A stretch of 64,000 nt of DNA from NCBI GenBank assembly GCA_034086985.1, contig JAXDZG010000012.1:248001-312000 (forward strand), given 5' to 3'. The DNA comes from Phascolarctobacterium_A sp034086985. Its GTDB lineage: Bacteria > Bacillota > Negativicutes > Acidaminococcales > Acidaminococcaceae. Position numbers and translations under genes: made by a program. This document shows, piece after piece, positions 31,813 through 40,982 of this stretch (position 1 is the stretch's first letter; each line of letters opens with the position of its first letter). The notes beneath the pieces were generated by a model. That model was not told the DNA's origin and made no database searches. It was given only the letters and a program-made list of their open reading frames with translations.

Positions 31813-32271
31813 CTATTTTGTCTGCAGCTCTATAATATCTTTCAACAAGCTTATGCATCTATACATCCCAACTGAAGATATTATAATGCACCACAAAACT
31901 ACATAAATTGTATATACCTTTATCCCATTGAACTCATTTAACACCAAGGCAATAGTACACAGTAATGTACCTAATGCTAGTCGCTCAATGCATGATATGA
32001 ACATATAAAAGATATCCTTATAATATTCACTTAAGGCCACAAAGCGAAACTTAATTGACTTTTCCATTGTCAGCAATACTGATAATCCTGTAATGACAAT
32101 ACCAGTTAAAGCCCCCAATATCTGAGCCACAGTCGTATAAAATGCTGGTAGGACATTAGATGTAGCATTATATAAGCACATATCTAATCCAAAAAAGTGG
32201 AATATACCAGCCAAAATACCTAAGAAAACCATGCTGATTTGGGCGTCAAAATCATCGAATAGCGCTTTCAT
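31813..32271 (-). CDS. Four-helix membrane protein of an uncharacterised operon
   Basis: A 152-residue inner-membrane protein with about four hydrophobic segments (near residues 12-30, 40-68, 85-112 and 120-140) and short charged loops. No signal peptide or known motif is visible. The start codon comes 1 bp after the stop of the 324-residue gene, with a weak GGA-type RBS, so the two are translationally coupled. A small membrane protein coupled to a larger cytosolic protein is a common layout in toxin or abortive-infection systems. That reading is inference from architecture and island context. The family is not recognised. Confidence 0.65.
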   Translation of the reverse strand: MKALFDDFDAQISMVFLGILAGIFHFFGLDMCLYNATSNVLPAFYTTVAQILGALTGIVITGLSVLLTMEKSIKFRFVALSEYYKDIFYMFISCIERLALGTLLCTIALVLNEFNGIKVYTIYVVLWCIIISSVGMYRCISLLKDIIELQTK

Positions 32272-32272
32272 A

Positions 32273-33247
32273 CTATTCCAATCCTTCCACTACTAAGCTG
32301 ACTTTACATTCTTCAAAAGCGACCTCAATTGCTCTGTATGCACTATAGGGGTTTATAGTTCTGCTTTTTCCTGTTTCTAATTCAACATCTGCAGAGACAC
32401 AGAGTTGTTCTTCTATCAAATTGACAGTTCTGTAGCTATCTTCATCTTTAAATGACACCTTGCAGCTATTAATACCAGGAATCTTCTTGGTCTTTGCATC
32501 ACGACAACCAAAAAATCTTGGCCAATTAAAAATTTTCGATCCAAATGACTTCTTAGTACGAGGCTTTCTTCGCAACACTATTTCGACGTCCTCAACATCT
32601 CCAAAATCTAGCCCTGCTTTAATAGCACTTTTCATACCTTGGTGAAGTTGCTCCAATGAGTACAACGCATCTGATGTCGCCCTAATGGATAACATCGTTA
32701 ACGGCAACTCATCTTTCATTAAAAGGTTACACCATTCCTTTGTTATTACTGGCTCCATTTCGAAAAATGTAATATAAGGATGCAGTTTTTCCATTAGGTA
32801 GTCTCCTAAGCCTTTACTCTTGCTACCATGATAGTTAAACTCCATTCCTATTACTTTTTTGGTATAGAAGAATACAAAATGGGTTATTTCTGCAATACCA
32901 GAACCTTCTTCTAAGTCTATATTACTTAAGTTGCCATCCTTTTCAATTTCCGGAAAGGCATCTCTTCTACAAAGAACCAGCCTGCCTTCTATCTGGCCTC
33001 TCTTTTCATCAATACTGTCAACCTTCATCATTAAATCAGTATTGTCCCTTAATCTGAGGTAACGACTCTCATTAGATATCCCATTTAAATCGTAGGGAAG
33101 CTTATCTATTTTTCTAAATCCTTCTACTACTGCATTTGCAATATCTAACTTATTCGTTAAATATATAATGCTTTCTTGGCCATCGGATTTATACTTTTTG
33201 CCTAAAGTCACAGTATAGAATTTTATGTTTCGATTAACCTTTCCCAT
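32273..33247 (-). CDS. Uncharacterised 324-aa cytosolic protein of the same operon
   Basis: A soluble protein with no signal peptide or membrane segment. It opens with a beta-rich stretch (NIKFYTVTLGKKY) and has many acidic and basic residues. A central block (ITHFVFFYTKKVIGMEFNYH) is followed by a basic RRKPRTKKSFG patch near residue 230. I do not recognise a family with confidence. It resembles the group of island-borne proteins annotated only as DUFs. The ATG follows AGAGG. It is the middle gene of a three-gene operon, after the KTSC-like gene (25 bp) and before the membrane protein (1 bp). A sensor or effector role is speculation. Confidence 0.65.
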   Translation of the reverse strand: MGKVNRNIKFYTVTLGKKYKSDGQESIIYLTNKLDIANAVVEGFRKIDKLPYDLNGISNESRYLRLRDNTDLMMKVDSIDEKRGQIEGRLVLCRRDAFPEIEKDGNLSNIDLEEGSGIAEITHFVFFYTKKVIGMEFNYHGSKSKGLGDYLMEKLHPYITFFEMEPVITKEWCNLLMKDELPLTMLSIRATSDALYSLEQLHQGMKSAIKAGLDFGDVEDVEIVLRRKPRTKKSFGSKIFNWPRFFGCRDAKTKKIPGINSCKVSFKDEDSYRTVNLIEEQLCVSADVELETGKSRTINPYSAYRAIEVAFEECKVSLVVEGLE

Positions 33248-33272
33248 AATATTGACCTCTACAATTAAACAA

Positions 33273-33497
33273 TTACCTTTTCCACTCGTATTTAGTTCTA
33301 GCCTTACGCATTATGAATGAATTAAGGCCATATCCTCTTTCTGCCAAACGTTTCATTTCTTCTATTATTTCAACGCCAGCGCTTATATAAGAATATTTAT
33401 ATAAGGATCCATCGGAAAACTTAACTAAAATATAATCGTGCCCAATGCTGTATTCACGAACACCAGAACGTCCACCAAGATTAGCATATTTTTCCAT
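33273..33497 (-). CDS. KTSC-like small protein, 74 aa
   Basis: A short soluble protein with the pattern of KTSC-type domains: a beta-hairpin ending in SDGSLYKYSYISAG, then a helix (EIIEEMKRLAERG) and a terminal FIMRKARTKYEW. KTSC domains occur in prophage and island proteins with unclear roles. The start has an AAAGGAGG RBS. It is the first gene of the three-gene accessory operon that continues with the 324-residue and membrane proteins. The family call is by pattern only. Confidence 0.6.
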   Translation of the reverse strand: MEKYANLGGRSGVREYSIGHDYILVKFSDGSLYKYSYISAGVEIIEEMKRLAERGYGLNSFIMRKARTKYEWKR

Positions 33498-33645
33498 TTT
33501 CGATGCCTCCTTTGATCATTTGTTTGATTTTAATCACTACAAATCATTTACGCCCTCTGATAACAATATATTTACTGTAGAAGTACCATGGCCATTGCCC
33601 TAATAATGAATCTTAGTTTATGGTATCATTGCACATAATTTTCTA

Positions 33646-34797
33646 TTAATCCAGCTTTTCTTCAAACTCAAAGCAAGAAAGATCAATACTATTATCTTCT
33701 AATTTGTCAGCAACAACATGTACCATCGAACCATTATAATGAGCCCCTACAGCCAAATCATAATCTTTCTTATTCAACGAAACTGTTAGCTTTTTTTTAT
33801 TTCTACTTTCACCCATATATAAGATAGTTGCTCTACCATAAGGGACTACTTTCTCGTCCAATTCTGATTCTAATTTTATTATTTTTCCGCAAATGTCTAT
33901 ATGAGTTGCTCTAATCGCCTTTATTCTATTGGACAAATCTCGCAATCTATCATAATATGCATGAGAGAAGCTAACTCTATTTTTATAGTTAGCTTTTTTC
34001 TTCGTAATTGGAGCCCAATTAATAATAAACTCTAACTCTGCATCTTCATTCTTAAGGCTTAATCCAGATAAGGCATCTACGAAGTTAGAACTAATAGGAT
34101 AATCTAACATTCTCATATTACTATCAACATAAATAACATTATCAAGATTGTCCTTCAGCATGTTGATATTATGCATCATCCTTTCAGTTACTTGTCTAGC
34201 CATAGAAGAATTATATAATTCTTCATCAGTAAGTATATTAGCTTGATTGCCATCGCCTATATCATCTTTGCTCAAAGGACAAATAACTGTAACTATATAA
34301 CTCCCTATTTCTGTTTGCCCAAATCTACAATTATCAATAAAACCTTGCACTAAATTTGTAGTACGTCCTCTATGAATACCTCTAGGACAGCTTATATCCA
34401 TGGCTGTTGCTTCTAAAAGCTTCTTCAAGTTATTAAATATACTTATTGCATCTTGCATCATGATGCTACCAGGACTGACACTAGGTCTATTTAACCTAAT
34501 TTTGATAGTATCAGAAGTATAATACAATAGAGAATTAAGCAAATCTTCATAACTGGTTTTCTCAACACCTGCAACTGTATACAATGAATCTCTAAGAGAC
34601 TCACTATAATCGCCTAATTCCTTATCTAGCGGAATATTTACTTGCTTATCCAATCTACCATTTATAAAGTGTTGGAAGATTCTAATGTAATTCTTTTTTG
34701 TTTTTAAAAGATGCCAACCTTTATTTTCTAAATAGGCAGCAAGCTGATAAGGATCTATTTCATTGATTAATGCCTTTTTTTTCAATTTCTCAATCAT
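33646..34797 (-). CDS. Uncharacterised 383-aa partner of the DUF4365 protein
   Basis: A soluble protein with no membrane segment. The N-terminal ~60 residues (YQLAAYLENKGWHLLKTKKN, then IFQHFINGRLDKQVNIP) have a helix-strand pattern a little like a HicA/dsRBD fold. The rest is mixed alpha-beta with no known motif and includes RGIHRGRTTNLVQGFID. I place the start at the ATG behind GGAGTG, which overlaps the DUF4365 stop by 8 bp. Tight coupling to a putative PD-(D/E)XK-type protein suggests the two act as one system, perhaps recognition plus cleavage. That is inference. Confidence 0.6.
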   Translation of the reverse strand: MIEKLKKKALINEIDPYQLAAYLENKGWHLLKTKKNYIRIFQHFINGRLDKQVNIPLDKELGDYSESLRDSLYTVAGVEKTSYEDLLNSLLYYTSDTIKIRLNRPSVSPGSIMMQDAISIFNNLKKLLEATAMDISCPRGIHRGRTTNLVQGFIDNCRFGQTEIGSYIVTVICPLSKDDIGDGNQANILTDEELYNSSMARQVTERMMHNINMLKDNLDNVIYVDSNMRMLDYPISSNFVDALSGLSLKNEDAELEFIINWAPITKKKANYKNRVSFSHAYYDRLRDLSNRIKAIRATHIDICGKIIKLESELDEKVVPYGRATILYMGESRNKKKLTVSLNKKDYDLAVGAHYNGSMVHVVADKLEDNSIDLSCFEFEEKLD

Positions 34798-35302
34798 TAT
34801 CAATCCACTCCCTACCGATAGATTTCATTACAGAATTTAAATAGTGAGGGGTCAACAAGTTTCTTTTAGATATTTGAACACTAACAGAACTACTATTATG
34901 CGTCTTTTCGCAGTCTGCAAATGACTTTAAATACATTCTTCCCTTTAAAAGTAGCTCTTCATTACCACAATTAATCCATTCATCTTTGTCTTCTGGCAAA
35001 ATCAATAAACCAAGAAAAATAGGAGTATTTCTCTTAGTACACATATCGTTATAGTTTTTAGCCTTTAAACGATATGTTATACTATCTTCATTTTCATTAT
35101 ATTGATTTTTAGAATAAGTAGACTTCAGTTGTACTTCAATGGAAACATCAACTTGTTGTCCATTATTGTATGTATACTTTTTTCTCAAATGACCATCAAC
35201 ACTAGTTTCATCATGGGTGATTTTATCGAATCTAATACCAACCTTTGAGCATATAGCTGACAAAAAGGCTATATGCAAATCCTCCATTGCTATAGTATCC
35301 AA
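34790..35302 (-). CDS. DUF4365-type protein, putative PD-(D/E)XK-like nuclease
   Basis: A 170-residue protein with the DUF4365 pattern: an N-terminal helix (HIAFLSAICSKVGIRFDK), then TSVDGHLRKKY and VSIEVQLKST, where Asp and a Glu-x-x-x-Lys could form a nuclease-like metal site, followed by RLKAKNYNDMC and IFLGLLILPED. DUF4365 proteins are common in defence islands and mobile elements; their activity is largely untested. The TTG start at 35302 is convincing because a full GGAGGTGA RBS lies 6 nt before it. It overlaps the downstream gene by 8 bp, forming a two-gene unit. Confidence 0.7.
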   Translation of the reverse strand: MDTIAMEDLHIAFLSAICSKVGIRFDKITHDETSVDGHLRKKYTYNNGQQVDVSIEVQLKSTYSKNQYNENEDSITYRLKAKNYNDMCTKRNTPIFLGLLILPEDKDEWINCGNEELLLKGRMYLKSFADCEKTHNSSSVSVQISKRNLLTPHYLNSVMKSIGREWIDND

Positions 35303-35471
35303 TATAAATCACCTCCGAATACTACAATCTAAAACGTATATAACAATATTCTACTATTTTCATTTTTATATCTAAAACAACTACAGCTCCAGCATCCCTA
35401 GATACTCATTCCACGCTATAGAGCTCTGATAGAAGTACCGCATATCTGGAAGCCAATCATGCTCACTAAAT

Positions 35472-36473
35472 CTACCCTCTTACATCCAAAAACTGCGCCT
35501 GCCCATGTATTCTTATGCTTTCTGAGTTTGCAGGAACAAAAATGCAGTCCCCCTTAAAGTACTCTTGTATCTCATTTTCTACTCTTAAGGAACCACAACC
35601 ATCGGTACACAATAACACTCTAAAAGACATACTATCAGTTTTATACTCTACCATTTCCCTACAACGCTCAGTGTTTATTAGCATTCTATGCACTTCAAAG
35701 TATTTGCAGCGACACAATAGCTCTGAAGCACAGCCTTTTCTATATTTCAACACACGTAAGGGCTGTCTTGGCTCTGCAGCTGCTTTTAGCTCGGCTACAG
35801 CCAACCCTTTTTCTATGTGTAATTCTCTTTTCTTACCATTTTTATCCACACGGTCATAATCATATAACCTGTAGGTTAAATTTGAATTTTCCTGTACCTC
35901 AGCAATCAAAGCCCCAGCTCCTATTGCATGTACAGTTCCAGCCTTTATATAATACAAATCATTCTTTTTAACTGATACTTTCTTCAAGTATTTCTCTAAA
36001 GTGCCTTCTTCTATAGCCTTTTTTAAGGTTTCCTGATCCTGATTCATCTTAAAACCATATATCAGTTTTGTCCCTCTGGCAGCATCAAGAATATACCACA
36101 TTTCTGTTTTTCCAAGCTGTCCATGCTCATGCTCTTGGGCATATTCATCCGAAGGATGTACCTGCACAGACAAATCTTTTTTGGCATCTATGAGTTTGAT
36201 TAGAATAGGTAATTCTTTCTTAGATTGAGAATGGGTTCCGAGATACTCTGGATAATCTTCCAGAACTTCTATTAAGCTCTTTCCGAAATGCTCACCACTT
36301 ACAACTATACTTGGTCCATCCGGGTGAGTTGAACATTCCCAAGTCTCTGCTAATGGCTGCATCTCAATACCTTTGGAGAAATCGTCGTTAAGACGATTTC
36401 CTCCCCAAAGATAATCTTTTGCTGCAGGCTTTAAGAAAAAAGGTCTATTCAAGTGGGTATTTTTGTTTGTCAT
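35472..36473 (-). CDS. manA: Mannose-6-phosphate isomerase, class I
   Basis: A 333-residue zinc-dependent cupin enzyme that converts fructose-6-phosphate to mannose-6-phosphate, the entry to GDP-mannose and GDP-fucose. Family blocks are present: KDYLWGG near the N-terminus, VQVHPSDEYA with zinc ligands, KTEMWYIL, and the AGTVHAIG active-site motif near residue 190. ATG 36473 (spacing 10 from AGGAG) is preferred over GTG 36479 (spacing 4). It overlaps manC by 29 bp. It is the last gene of the polysaccharide operon. Confidence 0.95.
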   Translation of the reverse strand: MTNKNTHLNRPFFLKPAAKDYLWGGNRLNDDFSKGIEMQPLAETWECSTHPDGPSIVVSGEHFGKSLIEVLEDYPEYLGTHSQSKKELPILIKLIDAKKDLSVQVHPSDEYAQEHEHGQLGKTEMWYILDAARGTKLIYGFKMNQDQETLKKAIEEGTLEKYLKKVSVKKNDLYYIKAGTVHAIGAGALIAEVQENSNLTYRLYDYDRVDKNGKKRELHIEKGLAVAELKAAAEPRQPLRVLKYRKGCASELLCRCKYFEVHRMLINTERCREMVEYKTDSMSFRVLLCTDGCGSLRVENEIQEYFKGDCIFVPANSESIRIHGQAQFLDVRG

Positions 36474-37758
36474 GAACACTGATCTCCTTGCCCAATTGCA
36501 CCTCTATCAGCTTCAACTCTGTAACAGCCATTATGGTGTGCCGACAACCTGCTTCCATAGTGATTACATCACCTGCTTTAACCACCTGTTCCATACCGTC
36601 AACGATAGTTCTACCTTCACCAGATATTACTACCCAAACCTCATCACGTTTTTGGTGACTATGATAATTCATGCTATTTCCAGCATTCAGTGTTACTTTG
36701 ATGGTCATGCTGCCATTTTCTACATCCATAACACGGAAGCTACCCCAAGATTTTTCAGCAAACATGATTTGCTGATCAATCTTTTCTACATAAGGCTTTA
36801 TATAGCTTGACTGCTCTTTATCAGCCACAAGAATGCCATCCGGACTAGCAGAAATAATCACATCATGCAGGCCCATGGCTAATATAGGTAAATCCAATTC
36901 ATTTACAACATGCACATTTTCACAAGTGTCATTAAGAATACCCTCACCCACTACATTATCATTCATAGATTCGGTGAGTGTATTCCATGTACCTAAATCT
37001 TTCCACTGGCCATTAAAGCGCATTACCTGGATTTTGGATTCCTTTTCTACAACTGCATAGTCAAAGCTGATTTTGGTGAGCGTTTCATACTTATCGAACA
37101 AATCCTGATAATCATCAAAGTCAATCAGCTCATGAGCTTTGTTCAATACATAGCCAAGCTTATAGGCAAATACGCCACCATTCCACAAAGCACCTTGCTC
37201 AATATATCCTTGTGCTGAAGCTGCATCCGGTTTTTCCTTAAACGTAGATACATCACTTACATTGTCTTTACTTTTAGGTATGATATAACCATACTTTTCA
37301 CTAGGGTAAGTTGGCTCGATTCCCATAAGAACTAAGTTTGCTTCTCCTTTGGCAGCTTGTGCAGCCAATGCTTTCAAAGCTACAAAATAATCATCCTCAA
37401 CAAAAGGATCTACAGGACAAACAATTACAGGCTCATCCAAGCTAACCTTTTGCACATCTACTAAATATGTACTTGCCAGTGCAATAGCAGGAAATGTATC
37501 TCTGCGACATGGTTCAACAGAAATACCCACATTATCTCCTAATTGATTGTGAATAGAAGATATTTGAGTTTTAGAGGTAGCAATAGTAACAGTTGCTTCG
37601 CTATCAATCTTTTTAATTTGGCGATAGACACGCTGTACCATAGATTCATAATCGCCATCTTCTGTTTTGAAAATCTTGATAAATTGTTTAGAACGAATAT
37701 CATTGGACAGCGGCCACAGTCTTTTGCCACTGCCACCGGATAAAAGAATAATATTCAT
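36445..37758 (-). CDS. manC: Mannose-1-phosphate guanylyltransferase
   Basis: A 437-residue enzyme that forms GDP-mannose from mannose-1-phosphate and GTP. The N-terminal nucleotidyltransferase domain shows LLSGGSGKRLWPLS, with the KQF motif shortly after, then VCPVDPF and FKEKPDA. The C-terminal ~110 residues are a cupin domain (SMNYHSHQKRDEVWVVISGE), usual in the bifunctional AlgA/XanB-like group, although the isomerase activity is supplied by the separate manA downstream. A phosphomannomutase gene (manB) to link the two is not in this window. It follows fcl by 2 bp. Confidence 0.95.
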   Translation of the reverse strand: MNIILLSGGSGKRLWPLSNDIRSKQFIKIFKTEDGDYESMVQRVYRQIKKIDSEATVTIATSKTQISSIHNQLGDNVGISVEPCRRDTFPAIALASTYLVDVQKVSLDEPVIVCPVDPFVEDDYFVALKALAAQAAKGEANLVLMGIEPTYPSEKYGYIIPKSKDNVSDVSTFKEKPDAASAQGYIEQGALWNGGVFAYKLGYVLNKAHELIDFDDYQDLFDKYETLTKISFDYAVVEKESKIQVMRFNGQWKDLGTWNTLTESMNDNVVGEGILNDTCENVHVVNELDLPILAMGLHDVIISASPDGILVADKEQSSYIKPYVEKIDQQIMFAEKSWGSFRVMDVENGSMTIKVTLNAGNSMNYHSHQKRDEVWVVISGEGRTIVDGMEQVVKAGDVITMEAGCRHTIMAVTELKLIEVQLGKEISVHDKQKYPLE

Positions 37759-37760
37759 AA

Positions 37761-38705
37761 TTACCTCTCGGCTCGCATAGGATTATTCAAGAAATCTTGA
37801 TAGGATAAACGAATTCCTTCTTCTAACTCTGTCTTATAAGTCCAGCCTAATTTAGTGGCCTTGGATACATCCAGCAGCTTTCGTGGTGTGCCATTGGGCT
37901 TACTTGTATCCCAGCGAATTTCACCTTCATAACCAATAACTTTGGCTACTAATTCTGTCAATTCCTTAATAGTCAATTCCTTGCCAGTACCTGCATTAAC
38001 GGTTTCGTCTCCACTGTAATTGTTCATCAAGAACACGCACAGGTTGGCTAAATCATCTACATACAGGAATTCACGTAAAGGGCTACCATCACCCCAACAG
38101 GTCACAAATTTTGCACCAGTTTCTTTAGCTTCATGAAAGCGACGAATCAAAGCAGGTAAAACGTGACTATGAGTAGGATGGTAATTATCGTTGGGGCCAT
38201 AAAGATTGGTCGGCATAACGGAGATATAATCAGTTCCATACTGCTTATTCAAAAACTCGCAGTACTTCAAACCGCTGATTTTAGCCAAAGCATATGCTTC
38301 GTTTGTTTTTTCTAATTCACTGGTCAATAGGCAGCTTTCCGGCATTGGCTGGGGTGCCATGCGAGGATAGATGCAGGAACTCCCCAAAAACTCAAGCTTC
38401 TTACAGCCATTTTTCCAAGCGCTGTGAATAACATTCATTTCCAAAATCATGTTATCATACATAAAATCAGCAAGAGCCTCGCTATTGGCAACAATCCCAC
38501 CAACTTTTGCTGCTGCCAAAAAGACATATTCCGGCTTTTCTTCCGCGAAGAACTTCTCTACTTCATCTTGGCGACACAAGTCCAACTCTTTGTGTGTTCT
38601 AGTAATGATATTGTTATATCCCTGCCTCTGCAGCTCGCGTACAATAGAGCTACCTACCATACCACGATGACCAGCAACATAAATCTTTGCGTTTTTATCC
38701 ATCAT
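37761..38705 (-). CDS. fcl: GDP-L-fucose synthase
   Basis: A 314-residue epimerase-reductase of the SDR family that converts GDP-4-keto-6-deoxymannose to GDP-L-fucose with NADPH. The Rossmann motif is AGHRGMVGSS near residue 11. The catalytic Ser/Tyr/Lys are in LGSSCIYP and NEAYALAKISGLKYCE (YxxxK). MPTNLYGPNDNY is the family block that follows. It lies 15 bp after gmd and 2 bp before manC, in the order gmd-fcl-manC-manA. It supplies the donor for the fucosyltransferase encoded at 47 kb. Confidence 0.96.
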   Translation of the reverse strand: MMDKNAKIYVAGHRGMVGSSIVRELQRQGYNNIITRTHKELDLCRQDEVEKFFAEEKPEYVFLAAAKVGGIVANSEALADFMYDNMILEMNVIHSAWKNGCKKLEFLGSSCIYPRMAPQPMPESCLLTSELEKTNEAYALAKISGLKYCEFLNKQYGTDYISVMPTNLYGPNDNYHPTHSHVLPALIRRFHEAKETGAKFVTCWGDGSPLREFLYVDDLANLCVFLMNNYSGDETVNAGTGKELTIKELTELVAKVIGYEGEIRWDTSKPNGTPRKLLDVSKATKLGWTYKTELEEGIRLSYQDFLNNPMRAER

Positions 38706-38720
38706 AGTTCAATCGCCTTC

Positions 38721-39809
38721 TTATTTCACAACGCCCTTTTCTAAGTACTCCGCCAAATTAGTACGAATATGTTCTTCGGCACGTTCCACAGCCACCTTGG
38801 CCATATCATGCTCTACCATGAGCTTAACCAATTCTTCAAAGCTAGTCTTGGTCGGATTCCATCCCAATTCCGTTTTAGCCTTGGTGGGATCACCCCAAAG
38901 ATTTACAACATCAGTGGGACGATAGAAATCAGGAGACACTTCAACCAAAACTCTACCAGTTGCTTTATCAATACCCTTTTCTTCCATATCCTTGCCCTGC
39001 CATTCCAGCTCTATACCTGCATGATGGAAGGCCAAGGTTGCGAATTCGCGTACACTGTGCTGCACACCAGTAGCAATCACAAAATCCTCAGGCTTATCAT
39101 TTTGCAGGATGAGCCACATACATTCAACGTAATCCTTGGCATACCCCCAGTCACGCAGGGAATCCAAATTGCCAAGATATAATTTATCCTGCTTGCCTTG
39201 TGCAATGCGAGCAGCTGCAAGAGTAATTTTTCTAGTTACAAAGGTTTCGCCACGACGCTCGGACTCATGATTAAACAGTATACCACTGCAGCAGAACATA
39301 TTATATGCTTCACGATATTCCTTCACAATCCAAAAACCATACTGCTTAGCTACAGCATAGGGACTATAGGGATGGAAGGGAGTTGTTTCTCTTTGGGGTA
39401 CTTCTTCCACCTTGCCATACAACTCAGATGTAGAAGCTTGATAAATTTTGCAAGTCTCTGCCAAACCACACAGACGGACAGCTTCTAACACTCGCAGCAC
39501 ACCAGTTGCTACTACGTCAGCCGTGTATTCCGGAACATCAAAAGAAACTTGTACATGGCTTTGGGCAGCCAAGTTATAGATTTCATCTGGACGTACTTTG
39601 CCAATAATCTGCATTAAGCTCATGGAATCAGCCAAGTCGCCATAATGCAGATGAAAATGTGGCTCCCCTTCCAAATGCGCAATACGCTCACGATAATCCA
39701 CGGAAGAACGGCGAATCATGCCGTGAACATCATATCCTTTTTCTAATAAAAACTCTGCCAAGTAGGAACCATCTTGGCCGGTTACACCTGTAATTAATGC
39801 TTTTTTCAT
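38721..39809 (-). CDS. gmd: GDP-mannose 4,6-dehydratase
   Basis: A 362-residue extended SDR enzyme that makes GDP-4-keto-6-deoxymannose. It starts with the NADP-binding motif TGVTGQDGSYLAEFLL. The Thr/Glu catalytic residues lie in QASTSELYGKVEEVPQ, and YxxxK in SPYAVAKQYGFWI. The RRGETFVTRKIT block is specific to GMD. Together with fcl it makes GDP-L-fucose. The flanking genes are in the same direction with short gaps. Confidence 0.97.
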   Translation of the reverse strand: MKKALITGVTGQDGSYLAEFLLEKGYDVHGMIRRSSVDYRERIAHLEGEPHFHLHYGDLADSMSLMQIIGKVRPDEIYNLAAQSHVQVSFDVPEYTADVVATGVLRVLEAVRLCGLAETCKIYQASTSELYGKVEEVPQRETTPFHPYSPYAVAKQYGFWIVKEYREAYNMFCCSGILFNHESERRGETFVTRKITLAAARIAQGKQDKLYLGNLDSLRDWGYAKDYVECMWLILQNDKPEDFVIATGVQHSVREFATLAFHHAGIELEWQGKDMEEKGIDKATGRVLVEVSPDFYRPTDVVNLWGDPTKAKTELGWNPTKTSFEELVKLMVEHDMAKVAVERAEEHIRTNLAEYLEKGVVK

Positions 39810-39852
39810 ATATTATTACTTCTTTCTATTATAGCGTATGTATCATCAAATG

Positions 39853-40962
39853 CTAAAATTTACTATCCCAAGGACTATATACCTTTTCTTCTATTATGTC
39901 TGCTATTCTTTCGCTTGCACGTCCATCCCCATATGGATTACATGCATTAGACATTCTAGAATATTCGTCATTATTTTCTAAAATAAATTTAAAACTCTCA
40001 TATATTTTATCTTCACTAGTGCCTACCAATTTGAGAGTTCCAGCATATATACCTTCAATTCTTTCTGTGGTATCTCTCATAACTAATACTGGTTTTCCAA
40101 ATGAAGGGCATTCCTCTTGTATTCCTCCTGAATCTGTTAAACATAAATAACATCTAGCTTCAAAGTTATGACAATCTATTACTTCTAGTGGATCAATAAT
40201 ATGTATATTTTTACAATTTTCAAATTCATATTCTGCTATTTCCTTAATAACAGGATTCATGTGTACAGGGTATATAGCTTTACATTCTGGATGTTCATTT
40301 AGAACTCTTCTTATCGCTCTAAACATTTGATGCATTGAAACACCTAAATTTTCTCTTCTATGAGCAGTAATAAAGATCATTTTGCTATCTTTCACCCAAT
40401 CAAGTTCTGGATGTGTGTAATCTGCTTTCACTGTATATTTCATAGCGTCAATGACAGTGTTACCAGTAACATAAATTGTATTAGGCTCCTTTCCTTCCTT
40501 GATGAGATTAGACGCAGCAAGATTTGTCGGAGCAAAATTATATCTACTAATGATACTTACGCTTTGTCTGTTAAACTCTTCAGGAAATGGCGAAAATATA
40601 TTATATGTCCTCAAGCCAGCTTCAACATGTCCAATAGGTATCTCCAAATAAAAACATGCTAAAGCCGTTGCAAATGTGGTAGATGTATCACCATGTACAA
40701 GGACAATATCAGGTTTAACAGTTTCCAGAATTTCTTTCATTCCATTAGACACATTAGTTGTAATATCGAATAATGTCTGCCTATTTTTCATAACATTAAG
40801 ATCATAATTAGGTGTAATTTTAAAAGTTTTCAACACCTGATCTAACATTTCCCTATGCTGAGCAGTTACACACACAATTGTTTCAATACTATTTCTTGAT
40901 TTTAATTCTTTGATAAGTGGACACATTTTTATAGCTTCTGGACGTGTACCAAATACTAACAT
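39853..40962 (-). CDS. wecB: UDP-N-acetylglucosamine 2-epimerase (non-hydrolysing); start affected by an A7 run
   Basis: The enzyme converts UDP-GlcNAc to UDP-ManNAc. The product shows VFGTRPEAIKM at its N-terminus, VHGDTSTTFATAL, HVEAGLRT, and near the C-terminus LTDSGGIQEECPSFGKPVLV with RDTTERIEG. The start is odd. The ATG with an upstream SD (GAGAGAGG) is followed by seven A and then runs out of frame to a stop within seven codons. One more A would give the standard N-terminus MKKKVMLVFGTRP. I therefore list the first in-frame ATG (40962), which starts right at the first strand but has poor RBS spacing. An in-frame TTG at 41016 has no RBS. Confidence 0.85.
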   Translation of the reverse strand: MLVFGTRPEAIKMCPLIKELKSRNSIETIVCVTAQHREMLDQVLKTFKITPNYDLNVMKNRQTLFDITTNVSNGMKEILETVKPDIVLVHGDTSTTFATALACFYLEIPIGHVEAGLRTYNIFSPFPEEFNRQSVSIISRYNFAPTNLAASNLIKEGKEPNTIYVTGNTVIDAMKYTVKADYTHPELDWVKDSKMIFITAHRRENLGVSMHQMFRAIRRVLNEHPECKAIYPVHMNPVIKEIAEYEFENCKNIHIIDPLEVIDCHNFEARCYLCLTDSGGIQEECPSFGKPVLVMRDTTERIEGIYAGTLKLVGTSEDKIYESFKFILENNDEYSRMSNACNPYGDGRASERIADIIEEKVYSPWDSKF

Positions 40963-40982
40963 AACCTTTTTTTCATTTTGAT

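Noticed and set aside
35380..35462. Short minus-strand tail after manA reading like a protein C-terminus (DMRYFYQSSIAWNEYLGMLE)
   Set aside because: Only about 25 codons, no RBS or start; it may be a gene remnant but cannot be supported.
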